Assembly (NCBI GenBank): GCA_025450555.1
Contig: JANWHF010000208.1
Location: 1 to 19,327 of the forward strand
Length of the DNA stretch: 19,327 bases
Direction: 5' to 3'
From: Tepidisphaeraceae bacterium
GTDB lineage: Bacteria > Planctomycetota > Phycisphaerae > Tepidisphaerales > Tepidisphaeraceae
A program made the translations under genes and the position numbers. Below the pieces are notes generated by a model that was not told where the DNA came from, did not search any database, and worked only from the letters and a program-made list of their open reading frames with translations. Shown in pieces: positions 1 through 7,092 of the stretch; position 1 is the stretch's first letter; each line of letters opens with the position of its first letter.

Positions 1-44
1 TCCCCTTGTCCGGCGGCGGGTTGTGGATAGAGTATCCTGCCCCG

Positions 45-596
45 ATGGAAGAATTTTCACCCGGAAAACCGATTCTGGTGGCTGTGGCGGGTTGGATCCT
101 GCCGGGCTCTGGATACCTCATCATCGGCCAGCGATCCCGCGGCATCACGATCGGCTTGACCATCATCATTTTGTTTTTCCTGGGTCTTCTGATCGGGGGT
201 GTTCGGGAGCTGGAAGTTCCGGGTTATGGGCCGACCGCCAACAAGATCCGCGTCGCCTCGCGAGGCGGATTTGCAGCCAGCGAAGCTTACGCAAGCGATG
301 ATCTGGAAGAAGGGCCCTGGGTGATGACCCGCCATCCCCTGGATGAAATTCGCAATAAGCCCTGGTCGATCCCGCAGATCATGATGGGGCCGATCGATCT
401 GCTTTGCGATATGTGGTCTTTGCAGGCATCGCAGCGAGCGGGCGAAACTTCGCATGCCATTGGCACGCGGTCGCATAGCCGGACGAATGAGATCGGCGTG
501 CTTTACACCGCCGTCGCGGGGTTGCTCAATCTGCTGGCGATCATCGATTCTGCTTATCGCGCGGGGCAGGGCGGGGAAGCGGGGAAAGCCGCGTGA
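45..596 (+). CDS. Small membrane protein of unknown function, possibly DUF6677-like
   Basis: A protein of about 183 residues if it starts at the ATG at 45. The frame is open to the left edge and also offers TTG at 6 and 21, so the true start may lie earlier or outside the window. Two hydrophobic segments lie near the N-terminus (about residues 8-27 and 33-53), joined by a Pro-Gly-Ser-Gly turn and a G-Q-R-S-R-G motif. This resembles small planctomycete membrane proteins annotated DUF6677, though the family name is from memory and uncertain. A third hydrophobic stretch (about 150-170) lies near the C-terminus, and the middle is polar and probably extramembrane. Its stop overlaps the GTG start of the next gene (GTGA), so the two are probably translated from one mRNA. 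Function unknown. Confidence 0.7.
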   Translation: MEEFSPGKPILVAVAGWILPGSGYLIIGQRSRGITIGLTIIILFFLGLLIGGVRELEVPGYGPTANKIRVASRGGFAASEAYASDDLEEGPWVMTRHPLDEIRNKPWSIPQIMMGPIDLLCDMWSLQASQRAGETSHAIGTRSHSRTNEIGVLYTAVAGLLNLLAIIDSAYRAGQGGEAGKAA

Positions 597-835
597 TTTC
601 CACCATCTTGGCTTATCGTCCGTTTCTCGATCCGCTGCCGGTCTGGCCCAATTCGGTCTGGCCGTGGCTGATCGTGCCGCTGTGTGTGGCGGTGGCGATC
701 GTATACAAATCGATCCGTTGCCGGACGATGGACCGCGTGCCGCGCGAGGCGGCGGGGATCACGTTCTGGATTCTGATCTGCATGGCGGCGGCAGCGGTCG
801 CGCTGGCGATCATCGTGCGCGGCATTGTCGAATGA
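593..835 (+). CDS. Two-helix small membrane protein, hypothetical
   Basis: An 80-residue protein starting with GTG inside the GTGA overlap with the upstream gene's stop. A GGGGAA purine run ending about 6-8 nt before the GTG can act as ribosome binding site. Two hydrophobic helices are visible (about residues 22-38 and 58-77), separated by a short basic loop, which suggests a hairpin-shaped inner-membrane protein. I recognise no family. The 4-nt overlap is the main support for it being real, together with a plausible membrane topology. It ends 12 nt from the convergent stop of murJ. It probably acts with its upstream partner; nothing in the sequence names a substrate. Confidence 0.6.
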   Translation: MISTILAYRPFLDPLPVWPNSVWPWLIVPLCVAVAIVYKSIRCRTMDRVPREAAGITFWILICMAAAAVALAIIVRGIVE

Positions 836-840
836 ATGGA

Positions 841-858
841 CTGCGCTTTAAGCGGCAG
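841..858. terminator. Possible bidirectional hairpin between convergent genes
   Basis: The sequence between the convergent stops can fold into a stem of about six base pairs with one bulged G (CTGC-GC paired with GC-G-GCAG, small A/T-rich loop). It overlaps the murJ stop codon. No clear T tract follows on either strand, so termination activity is uncertain. Confidence 0.25.
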
Positions 859-2611
859 TAGTTCGCGGGCGCCGCGGTTTCAGGCGGATCACCGTTTCCA
901 ATCCCATCAAGTGACAGGCGGCGAGATAAACCAGTCCGCCGACGCCCATGATGATCACCAGTTGTGCCAGCCAGATGGTTCGGCGTTCGCCGGTCGGATA
1001 GCCGGGGATGTGTTCGATCGCCAAACATGTCACGCCCATGGCGAGAGTGCCGATGAGCATCTTGATCACGGGGATCACGCTCTTGTGCAGATCGAGCCCG
1101 CCGATCTTGCGGTTGAGCATCCAGATCATGACGATCGCTTGAATCGCGAAGCTGACGAGCGTGCCGACGGCCATGGCCGACTCACCCATCCACCAGAGCA
1201 GCGGAAGCTCGACGATCAAGTTGAGAAGAATGTTGACAATCGACATGACTAGGGGAGTCGTCATGTCGTGGATCGCGTAATAAGCACGGTTCACGATCTG
1301 CAACGCGCTGAAGGCCCAGATGGCACCGGCATAGAACATCACCGAGCGGGAAATCAGGGCCGCGTCCTGCGCATGAATGTGGCCGTTGAGAAACAGCAAT
1401 TTCACTGCGGGCTTGCTCACGAGGATTAAGCCCAGGCTGGCAGGAAGACCTTCCCACAGCGCGGCCTCGATGCCGTGGCGAAGGACGCTGCGAAACCGAT
1501 TGCGATCTTTGTCCAGCGCATCGCTGCTGAGGTTGGGGAACACGGCCGTCGCCAGTGCGATGGCAAAGACGCCAAGCGGAAATTGATAGAGGAACTGCGC
1601 CAGGTCCAAGCGCCGTGGGGCGCCAAGGACCATCGGATATCGAACAATGTGATGGAAAAAGTGGAAATGCGTGATGATTCGACCTGCACTATCCACATCC
1701 TGCATGAGGGCGAAAGAAATGCCCTTATCCAGCAGCACCGAAAGCTGAAGCACTCCCGCCCCTAATGCAACCGGCAGCGAAAGCAGCAGCATTTTCCGGA
1801 TGGCCGGCGTCCAGAACCGCAGGACCGGCTTAAAGCGAAAGCCCACCGCGCGCAACGAAGGCAGCAGCATTACAACCTGCAAGACGCCCGCCACCAGCAC
1901 GACCATTGCCAGCCAGTAGGCGAGCTTGGTTTGTAGAATGATCGTTTCGGCACGAGGGGTATTGGTATGCAGTCCGAGAATCCAGGCGCCCAAGAGTAGA
2001 ATCGCGATGTGGCAGACATTCAGGATGATCGGAGCCGCGGCGGGGACGCCAAATCGGCGATGGACCTGAAGGATGCCGCTCAAAAACGCGACGCCGCAGA
2101 TCATCAGCACGTACGGCAGCATGATCGCGGTCAGCTTCAGCATCAGCAGGCGCTCGGGCCGGCCCGAAGAGGACAACGCGATGCAGGCTGCGAGAATGAC
2201 CTCGCCGACGACCGTGATGCCCAGCAGAATGACGGCCAACAGGTTCACCGCTGCCGCCGCGAATAGATTGGCTTCCTGTTCGCCCTCTTCCTTGATGGCT
2301 TTCGTGTAAAGCGGGATGAAGGCGGCCGAAAGTGCGCCTTCGCCCAGCAGCTTGCGGAAAAGATTGGGGATGGTGAAGGCAACGGTGAAGGCCGATGCGA
2401 CTAAGCCAGTGCCCAGATAATGGCCGGCCACAATCTCGCGCCCGAGCCCCATGATTCGGCTGACGAGAGTCAGGCCGCCGATCAGGCGCGCATGACCAAT
2501 AAAGGAGCGGGAGCGAGCATCCGTGGAAGAGGGATCGCGAGGGGAGCTGATGGTGGCCGAGGATGTGGAGATGGGGATGGTGGACATTCCGTTGTCTTTG
2601 TCGCGCTGCAT
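848..2611 (-). CDS. murJ: Lipid II flippase MurJ (MVF family)
   Basis: A polytopic membrane protein of 587 residues in the MurJ/MviN branch of the MOP exporter superfamily, which moves the peptidoglycan precursor lipid II across the inner membrane. After a Ser/Thr-rich 35-40 residue N-terminal extension comes the family signature S-R-I-M-G-L-G-R-E (residues 51-59), then P-N-L-F-R-K-L-L-G-E-G-A-L-S-A-A-F (82-98). These correspond to the region of the essential arginines of Escherichia coli MurJ. About 13-14 hydrophobic helices follow, and the length is in the upper normal range for the family. The start at 2611 is chosen by length; an in-frame ATG at 2587 is equally possible and neither has a good Shine-Dalgarno. 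It lies 12 nt downstream of thiE and is probably cotranscribed with it. Planctomycetes were once thought to lack peptidoglycan, so an intact MurJ argues for a working wall pathway. Confidence 0.95.
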   Translation of the reverse strand: MQRDKDNGMSTIPISTSSATISSPRDPSSTDARSRSFIGHARLIGGLTLVSRIMGLGREIVAGHYLGTGLVASAFTVAFTIPNLFRKLLGEGALSAAFIPLYTKAIKEEGEQEANLFAAAAVNLLAVILLGITVVGEVILAACIALSSSGRPERLLMLKLTAIMLPYVLMICGVAFLSGILQVHRRFGVPAAAPIILNVCHIAILLLGAWILGLHTNTPRAETIILQTKLAYWLAMVVLVAGVLQVVMLLPSLRAVGFRFKPVLRFWTPAIRKMLLLSLPVALGAGVLQLSVLLDKGISFALMQDVDSAGRIITHFHFFHHIVRYPMVLGAPRRLDLAQFLYQFPLGVFAIALATAVFPNLSSDALDKDRNRFRSVLRHGIEAALWEGLPASLGLILVSKPAVKLLFLNGHIHAQDAALISRSVMFYAGAIWAFSALQIVNRAYYAIHDMTTPLVMSIVNILLNLIVELPLLWWMGESAMAVGTLVSFAIQAIVMIWMLNRKIGGLDLHKSVIPVIKMLIGTLAMGVTCLAIEHIPGYPTGERRTIWLAQLVIIMGVGGLVYLAACHLMGLETVIRLKPRRPRTTAA

Positions 2612-2623
2612 CCGGGCAACGCA

Positions 2624-3718
2624 CTATTGAGTTTCTATTCCAAGAGTCTGAGAAGCGCTCCGCTCTTGCGTCGCGGCTAAACTGGGCGAACCTTTGAGTT
2701 TTCTCTTCAGCGCCTCTGTCGCGCCTCGAACATCATCTGCCGCAATCACCGCAGAGGAAACCGCAACCGCTTTTAATCCGCTCGCTACGACTTCATCGAC
2801 ATTTTGGGCGGTAATTCCCGCAATGGCGACGGCGGGAATTCCAATACTCGATGCGACTTCCCGTGCATAGGCCGGACCGGGCAGAAAATCGCGCGGCTTG
2901 GTCGCGCTGCGAAAGAAAGGACCCACACCGATGTAATTCGCTCCATCCAGAACGGCTTTGCGCGCCTGCTCGATGCAATGCGTGCTGACGCCGACGATCT
3001 TTTCCGGTCCCATGAGCTTCCGCACCTGGTCGGCCGGCAGATCCTCCTGTCCAACGTGTACGCCGTCGGCATCGCTGAGGATCGCAAGATCGGGCCGATC
3101 ATTCATGATGGACAGCACGCCGTGCCTTCGGCAGAGCGCCACAAGCTGCTTCGCCCGCGCCAGTAACTCTCCGCCATCCAAATCCTTTTCACGCAACTGG
3201 ATACAGTCGGCACCGCCCGCGATCGTTTGCTCGACAGTCTCCAGCCAGGGCCGGCGGCATAGCGCTTCGGTGATCAAGACATAGAGCCTAACTTCCGAAA
3301 ATCTGCTTCTGCTCTGAAGCGTGCGGGCCAGCGTCTGCTCGATCCCATAAAAGCGGTATCGCAACAGTTCGACATTTCTCGCCGCTGCTGCAGATTCCGT
3401 CTTCAAATATTCTTCAATGCTCCGTAAAGCCTCACCAAGCCGCTTGCCTGAAGCGGTAACGACGTGGCTCAGATTTTCGCGATTTTGTTCCGATGGCGTC
3501 TTGTTATCCACACCCACGTCGGCCGCGATATCGCGGTGCAAAATGGCGGTTTGGAGGACTGGCGACAGCGCTGTTGTCAATTCATGACGAACGTCTTTCA
3601 ACGCTGCCGAGATTGAGCTATCGTTGAGCGCGAAACGCGCGTAGTCTTCCAGAACGCGCAGCGCTTCACGAGCGCGATTGGCGTTGGCATCCAGCAGTCT
3701 GAGGATTGGACCGGTCAT
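2624..3718 (-). CDS. thiE: ThiD2-ThiE fusion: thiamine phosphate synthase with N-terminal ThiD2 domain
   Basis: A 364-residue two-domain protein. Residues 1 to about 135 match the ThiD2-type domain, an alternative hydroxymethylpyrimidine-phosphate kinase often fused to ThiE, with the hallmark A-N-R-A-R-E-A-L-R-V-L-E-D-Y-A-R-F (13-29) and later G-E-A-L-R-S-I-E-E-Y (95-104). Residues from about 144 form the ThiE TIM barrel, which joins HMP-PP and the thiazole phosphate into thiamine phosphate. Its motifs are Q-L-R-E-K-D (174-179), N-D-R-P-D (206-210), D-G-V-H-V-G-Q-E-D-L-P (218-228), G-P-F-F-R-S-A-T-K (266-274) and A-I-A-G-I-T (298-303). A GAGGGG Shine-Dalgarno lies 6 nt before the ATG. I found no TPP riboswitch core upstream, and no other thiamine gene is in view. 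It probably leads the thiE-murJ operon. Confidence 0.93.
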   Translation of the reverse strand: MTGPILRLLDANANRAREALRVLEDYARFALNDSSISAALKDVRHELTTALSPVLQTAILHRDIAADVGVDNKTPSEQNRENLSHVVTASGKRLGEALRSIEEYLKTESAAAARNVELLRYRFYGIEQTLARTLQSRSRFSEVRLYVLITEALCRRPWLETVEQTIAGGADCIQLREKDLDGGELLARAKQLVALCRRHGVLSIMNDRPDLAILSDADGVHVGQEDLPADQVRKLMGPEKIVGVSTHCIEQARKAVLDGANYIGVGPFFRSATKPRDFLPGPAYAREVASSIGIPAVAIAGITAQNVDEVVASGLKAVAVSSAVIAADDVRGATEALKRKLKGSPSLAATQERSASQTLGIETQ

Positions 3719-3723
3719 GCGTT

Positions 3724-3737
3724 GCCCCTCACGGGGC
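3724..3737 (-). promoter_or_regulatory. Hairpin containing the thiE ribosome binding site
   Basis: On the minus strand this reads GCCCC-GTGA-GGGGC, a perfect 5-bp stem closed by a GNRA-type tetraloop. The 3' arm contains the GAGGGG ribosome binding site of thiE. If the mRNA starts upstream of it, the stem would hide the site. The promoter proposed at 3740-3769 would start transcription inside the 5' arm, in which case the stem would not form fully. Confidence 0.35.
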
Positions 3738-3739
3738 CG

Positions 3740-3769
3740 ATTATAACGGCAGCCGCTGGCGGGCGTCAG
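3740..3769 (-). promoter_or_regulatory. Sigma-70-like promoter for thiE-murJ
   Basis: On the minus strand a perfect TATAAT (-10, 3740-3745) is preceded at 18 nt by CTGACG (-35, 3764-3769, 4 of 6 to TTGACA). The predicted start near 3733 gives a short leader of about 15 nt before the thiE ATG. Confidence 0.5.
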
Positions 3770-3911
3770 TGGATGGGAGCGTTTTGCAGAACCTATGAAT
3801 CAGCGGCATCGCGATTTTAATAAGGCCGTGCGGAAGCTTCGTGTGAACAGGCTGTCGCCAGCGCCGCTCAAGATTTCCGGACGCGGGGTCGAATCCTACA
3901 ATGCCGGGCCA

Positions 3912-4856
3912 ATGAATGAAGTAAACCAGATCGTTTGCGCCAATTCCATTGACTGGCTCAATGAGCGTCCCAAAGGGTGGGTGGACCTGGTCTTTGCGGA
4001 TCCCCCGTTCAACATCGGCTATTTGTATCACGGTTACGACGATCGGAAGAAAACCGAAGATTACCTCGAGTTCAGCCGGCAATGGATCAAAGCCGTTCAT
4101 CGCGCTTTGAGCCCGACCGGCTCCTTTTATCTGGCCATTGGAGACGATTATGCCGCCGATCTATGCGTGATCGCCCGGCGGGAGATCGGCTTCAACTTGC
4201 GCAACTGGCTGATCTGGCATTACACCTTTGGCCAGCAGCCCAAGCGCAAATTCGCCCGAAGCCATACGCACATTCTTTATTTCACAAAAGACGAGACTGA
4301 ATTCACCTTCAATTACGATGCGATTCGTGTGGCCAGCGCGCGCCAGACGACTTACGGCGATGCACGGGCCAATCCGAAAGGCAAGCTGCCGGATGATGTC
4401 TGGTTTCTGCGGCCTCAGGAAGCGCCCGAGCCGCATTTTGCACCGGAATGTGACACCTGGAACGTGAGCCGGGTGTGCGGGACCTTCAAGGAGCGCGAAG
4501 GCTGGCATGGCTGCCAGATGCCGATTGGAGTGCTCAACCGGATCATCGCCGCCAGCTCGAATCCGGGCGATGTCGTGCTCGATCCATTCAATGGCTCGGG
4601 AACGACCGTCGTTGCCGCCGCTCTGCTGGGCCGGAAGTACATTGGCATCGATCAGTCGGAAGAATATGTGGGCTACGCCCGCAGCCGGCTGGACCATGCG
4701 CTGCAATCGGCCGGGAAGAATGGCAAATCAGATCATTTGACGAGCGAAGTTTTCGCCGCCGCCACCGATCCGGCCCGGGCTTCAAAAGTCCTGACGGAAA
4801 CGGATGCATTTGGGCGAAAACGCGTTGCCCGGCGCAAAGCTGCCAAGAGCGCCTGA
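3912..4856 (+). CDS. Site-specific DNA methyltransferase, beta class (probable N6-adenine)
   Basis: A 314-residue enzyme with the motif order of beta-class amino-methyltransferases. The catalytic motif IV D-P-P-F lies near the N-terminus (residues 30-33), and the SAM-binding motif D-P-F-N-G-S-G-T-T lies near the C-terminus (224-232), preceded by H-G-C-Q-M-P (199-204) in the place of the usual H-P-T-Q-K-P. The frame is open back to an ATG at 3795. I prefer 3912 because the usual family start, about 28 residues before D-P-P, begins there and the preceding 39 codons look non-coding. The start is not settled by any Shine-Dalgarno. A TACAAT at 3897-3902 could drive an almost leaderless transcript. 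The last 45 residues are a basic tail. No restriction endonuclease or specificity gene is adjacent, so it is probably a solitary methyltransferase. Target sequence unknown. Confidence 0.9.
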   Translation: MNEVNQIVCANSIDWLNERPKGWVDLVFADPPFNIGYLYHGYDDRKKTEDYLEFSRQWIKAVHRALSPTGSFYLAIGDDYAADLCVIARREIGFNLRNWLIWHYTFGQQPKRKFARSHTHILYFTKDETEFTFNYDAIRVASARQTTYGDARANPKGKLPDDVWFLRPQEAPEPHFAPECDTWNVSRVCGTFKEREGWHGCQMPIGVLNRIIAASSNPGDVVLDPFNGSGTTVVAAALLGRKYIGIDQSEEYVGYARSRLDHALQSAGKNGKSDHLTSEVFAAATDPARASKVLTETDAFGRKRVARRKAAKSA

Positions 4857-4873
4857 GGTTTGCGAGAAACCTC
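4855..4873. terminator. Hairpin between convergent stops, likely bidirectional terminator
   Basis: A perfect 7-bp inverted repeat, GAGGTTT-GCGAG-AAACCTC, fills the 16-nt gap between the methyltransferase stop and the stop of the membrane-protein gene on the other strand, and touches both stop codons. Its position in a convergent gap fits a two-way terminator. Following T tracts are weak on both strands. Confidence 0.5.
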
Positions 4874-5208
4874 TAAATCATCTGCGACATGAACAGCAGA
4901 AATGCAGTGGTGAGAAACGCCAGGAGCGCTGCCAATTTGCGATAGCGCGAATTGACGATCACCATCGCGAGCATCGCCAGCAGCAATCCCATTCCAGCCA
5001 GGAGCGGCGAAAGAAACATCCAAGTCCAGAACAAGGCAATGCGGATCGTATCGGTCTTTGGATGAACTTCGTGGACCACCCCCAGCCCAATCGGCAGGAT
5101 GACCAGCAGGACCAGGCAGGTTAACGCCACCCCACGGGAAATGCGGTGTAGAACCTTCCCGACCGAGCCTGAGTTTTGGCTAACGCACTGATTTACGACA
5201 CCACCCAT
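4873..5208 (-). CDS. Three-helix small membrane protein, hypothetical
   Basis: A 111-residue protein when started at the ATG at 5208, which has an AGGA ribosome binding site 5 nt upstream. The frame stays open to 5361, but the extra 51 residues look like translated non-coding DNA. Three hydrophobic helices are visible (about residues 27-46, 57-83 and 91-110), and the C-terminus ends right after the last helix. The first 26 residues are polar and probably cytoplasmic, with a basic segment (K-V-L-H-R-I-S-R-G) before helix 1. I recognise no family. It is convergent with the DNA methyltransferase and divergent from the sigma-54 type regulator, with which it shares the 5209-5529 intergenic region. 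Confidence 0.65.
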   Translation of the reverse strand: MGGVVNQCVSQNSGSVGKVLHRISRGVALTCLVLLVILPIGLGVVHEVHPKTDTIRIALFWTWMFLSPLLAGMGLLLAMLAMVIVNSRYRKLAALLAFLTTAFLLFMSQMI

Positions 5209-5213
5209 TTCAA

Positions 5214-5217
5214 TCCT
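5214..5217 (-). promoter_or_regulatory. Ribosome binding site that sets the start at 5208
   Basis: On the minus strand AGGA lies 5 nt before the ATG at 5208 (AGGATTGAAATG). This is the reason for choosing the short form of the small membrane protein over the ATG at 5361. Confidence 0.6.
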
Positions 5218-5397
5218 AAAATCGGCCGCGCGGGGGCGGGAAATGAGGAACTGCCGTTCATTCACAGGAAATTTTGATCCGCCCCTTTTCCATTTCGTTG
5301 TGCACACTGTTCCGATAACCGATCTGAACGCTGGCAGCCCTTTTGTTCTGTGAGAAGGCAAATCAGTTGTTGCGTGAAGGAGTTTCGAGCCTCCGTC

Positions 5398-5405
5398 TTG
5401 TACAA
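5398..5405. promoter_or_regulatory. TTGTACAA palindrome
   Basis: A perfect 8-bp palindrome with a TGTACA core, 84 bases left of the inverted repeat that has the same core. Taken alone it could be chance; its value comes from the second copy in the same intergenic region. Confidence 0.3.
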
Positions 5406-5481
5406 AGCTTTATTCGTCAACTAGATACGCGCATTCATTTAAACTTTCATGGCAGCGAACTTTAGTTAATTACGTGCAATC

Positions 5482-5502
5482 AATGTACAACAGGCGTACA
5501 TT
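5482..5502. promoter_or_regulatory. Operator-like inverted repeat before the regulator gene
   Basis: A perfect inverted repeat, AATGTAC-N7-GTACATT, ending 27 bases before the ATG at 5530. Seven-base arms with centres 14 bases apart suit a dimeric DNA-binding protein contacting successive turns. A -10-like TACATT lies in the right arm, so occupancy would be expected to block transcription. Autoregulation by the downstream protein, which has a Fis-like C-terminal helix-turn-helix, is an inference. Confidence 0.5.
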
Positions 5503-5529
5503 ATTTGCCCTCCTACAGGGAATGAGCCC

Positions 5530-7086
5530 ATGCTCTTTGAATCACCTTTAGACCGTGCTTTTGCAATTGCCATTTCACGATTGGCCCATTGCAACCCATT
5601 CCTTCCCGAGCGCATGAAGTGCGAGCGCGAAGCATTGGGCGAGGAGTTCACCGAACTGGATGTAGTCTGGAGTGTCAGCAAGGATTGGGAAGGCGACCGC
5701 GCCAACATCCGTCGGATTCAGACTCGCGCGGAAAGCCTTTCGCAGCAGTTGCGCCAGCGGCTCGCAACGGGTGCTTCGCCGACGGATGACGATCTACGTC
5801 TCTATGAAGACCTCGCGGCCTACCTGCTCTACTACCGGGTGAAGCGCGTTTTTCAGGAGGTCGTGAACGGCTCGGTCGCCAAGCCGCGCGAGCGCATTGC
5901 GGAGCTGTACGATCAATTCGCCCAGGACGCGGCCCATTTTTTGGCGATCCCCGGCGTGAAACTGCCCAGCGGATATCAGACGCCGCATCTGTTTGCGATC
6001 TTCTTTCAAATTCGCCGGGCGTTTCATCACATCTTTCGCAACATCGTCGGCAGCTCGATGCCTGCCGCCCGCCTTCGCGCTTCGATCTGGCAATCGATCT
6101 TCACGCACGACATGGCTCGCTATCGCCGGCTGCTGTTCGAGCGCATGCACGATCTGACGACCCTGATTACAGGCCCATCCGGCACCGGCAAGGAACTGGT
6201 CGCGCGGGCGATTGCGCTATCGACTTACCTTCCATTTGATCCAAAAAATCGCGCATTTGCCGACGATTTTAATGACCTGTTTCATCCGCTGAATCTGTCG
6301 GCGATGTCGCCGACGCTGATCGAATCGGAACTGTTTGGCCATCGTCGCGGCGCTTTTACTGGAGCTTTGGAAGACCGCATCGGATGGCTGGAGGCCTGTC
6401 AGCCGCTCGGCACGGTGTTTCTCGACGAGATCGGTGAACTCGATCCGACCATCCAAGTGAAATTGCTTCGCGTACTGCAAACGCGGACCTATCAGCGCCT
6501 TGGCGACACGCGCACGCGCGAGTTCAAGGGCAAGATCATCGCCGCCACCAATCGTGATCTCTCAAAAGAAATGGCCAGCGGCCGATTCCGTAGTGATTTT
6601 TATTACCGCATCTGCTCCGACATCATCGCCACGCCGAGCCTGCGCGATCAATTGCGCGAAGCATCGGATGATCTACGAGCGATGGTGCTGTTCATCGCCA
6701 GGCGGATCACGGGGGAAGAAGAAGCCGAGCAGCTGGCCGACGAGGTGGATTCGTGGGTGGCCAGTCACCTGGGCCGCAATTATCCCTGGCCCGGCAACTT
6801 TCGTGAGCTGGAGCAATGCGTGCGGAATGTGCTGATTCGTCACGAATATCACCCGCAGGCGATTTCTTCATCCGATCCGGGTACGCAACTGGTGGACGCG
6901 ATCAATGCCGGAAAGCTGACCGCGGACGATCTGCTTCGCCGGTATTGCACGCTGGTCTACTCGCGCACACGGAACCTCGAAGAAACTGCTCGGCGGCTTG
7001 CCCTCGATCGTCGCACGGTCAAGAGCAAGGTCGATCCCGAAATCCTCTCGGCAGTCAGAGGTGTCGCGGAAATGGTCGAGGACTAG
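5530..7086 (+). CDS. Sigma-54 activator-type AAA+ regulator with unrecognised N-terminal domain
   Basis: A 518-residue protein. The centre is a bacterial enhancer-binding AAA+ domain: Walker A G-P-S-G-T-G-K-E (215-222), the sigma-54-contacting loop G-A-F-T-G-A (274-279), Walker B V-F-L-D-E (296-300), the arginine-finger region G-R-F-R-S-D-F-Y-Y-R (351-360) and the sensor II motif Y-P-W-P-G-N-F-R-E-L (418-427). The C-terminus (about 477-502) looks like a Fis-type helix-turn-helix ending A-L-D-R-R-T-V-K-S-K. Residues 1-195 are helical-looking and polar, with no receiver, GAF, PAS or FHA motif that I can see. Compared with typical members, about 12 extra residues lie between Walker A and GAFTGA. 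The known role of the family is ATP-driven opening of sigma-54 promoters. The signal sensed and the target genes are unknown. It is convergent with the M16 operon, 6 nt apart. Confidence 0.88.
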   Translation: MLFESPLDRAFAIAISRLAHCNPFLPERMKCEREALGEEFTELDVVWSVSKDWEGDRANIRRIQTRAESLSQQLRQRLATGASPTDDDLRLYEDLAAYLLYYRVKRVFQEVVNGSVAKPRERIAELYDQFAQDAAHFLAIPGVKLPSGYQTPHLFAIFFQIRRAFHHIFRNIVGSSMPAARLRASIWQSIFTHDMARYRRLLFERMHDLTTLITGPSGTGKELVARAIALSTYLPFDPKNRAFADDFNDLFHPLNLSAMSPTLIESELFGHRRGAFTGALEDRIGWLEACQPLGTVFLDEIGELDPTIQVKLLRVLQTRTYQRLGDTRTREFKGKIIAATNRDLSKEMASGRFRSDFYYRICSDIIATPSLRDQLREASDDLRAMVLFIARRITGEEEAEQLADEVDSWVASHLGRNYPWPGNFRELEQCVRNVLIRHEYHPQAISSSDPGTQLVDAINAGKLTADDLLRRYCTLVYSRTRNLEETARRLALDRRTVKSKVDPEILSAVRGVAEMVED

Positions 7087-7092
7087 AACTTA

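Larger units (their letters stand above)
5209..5529. other. Divergent intergenic region, AT-richer, regulatory
   Basis: About 320 bases without a convincing gene between the small membrane protein (-) and the sigma-54 type regulator (+). The right half (about 5395-5506) is clearly richer in A and T than its surroundings and holds two TGTACA palindromes and one perfect inverted repeat (see separate entries). A possible start signal for the regulator is TACATT at 5497-5502, inside the inverted repeat, without a good -35 box. No -24/-12 sigma-54 promoter could be made out: TGGCA at 5450 lacks the matching GC dinucleotide. AGGG at 5517-5520 is a weak ribosome binding site 9 nt from the ATG at 5530. 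Confidence 0.5.

Noticed and set aside
1830..2624. 264-codon open frame on the - strand
   Set aside because: Out-of-frame shadow of murJ, with an Arg/His/Pro-rich translation.
3880..3910. tRNA-like 3' end (GGTCGAATCC followed later by GGGCCA)
   Set aside because: The T-stem does not pair, and no matching acceptor, D or anticodon arm is found upstream, so neither a tRNA nor a tRNA-derived attachment site is supported.
3795..3911. 39-codon N-terminal extension of the DNA methyltransferase
   Set aside because: The frame is open, but the residues look non-coding, the family fold begins at about 3912, and neither start has a good ribosome binding site. Kept only as an alternative start.
3719..3911. 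TPP riboswitch upstream of thiE
   Set aside because: No CTGAGA-like core was found on the minus strand in this region.
5209..5361. 51-codon N-terminal extension of the small membrane protein
   Set aside because: The ATG at 5208 has a good ribosome binding site, and the extension has no hydrophobic or domain features.
5450..5464. Possible sigma-54 promoter (TGGCA near 5450)
   Set aside because: The -12 GC dinucleotide is absent at the required spacing (TA instead).
5522..5551. Tiny open frame starting 8 nt before the regulator's ATG
   Set aside because: Only nine codons, its ATG is too close to the AGGG site, and it overlaps the regulator out of frame.
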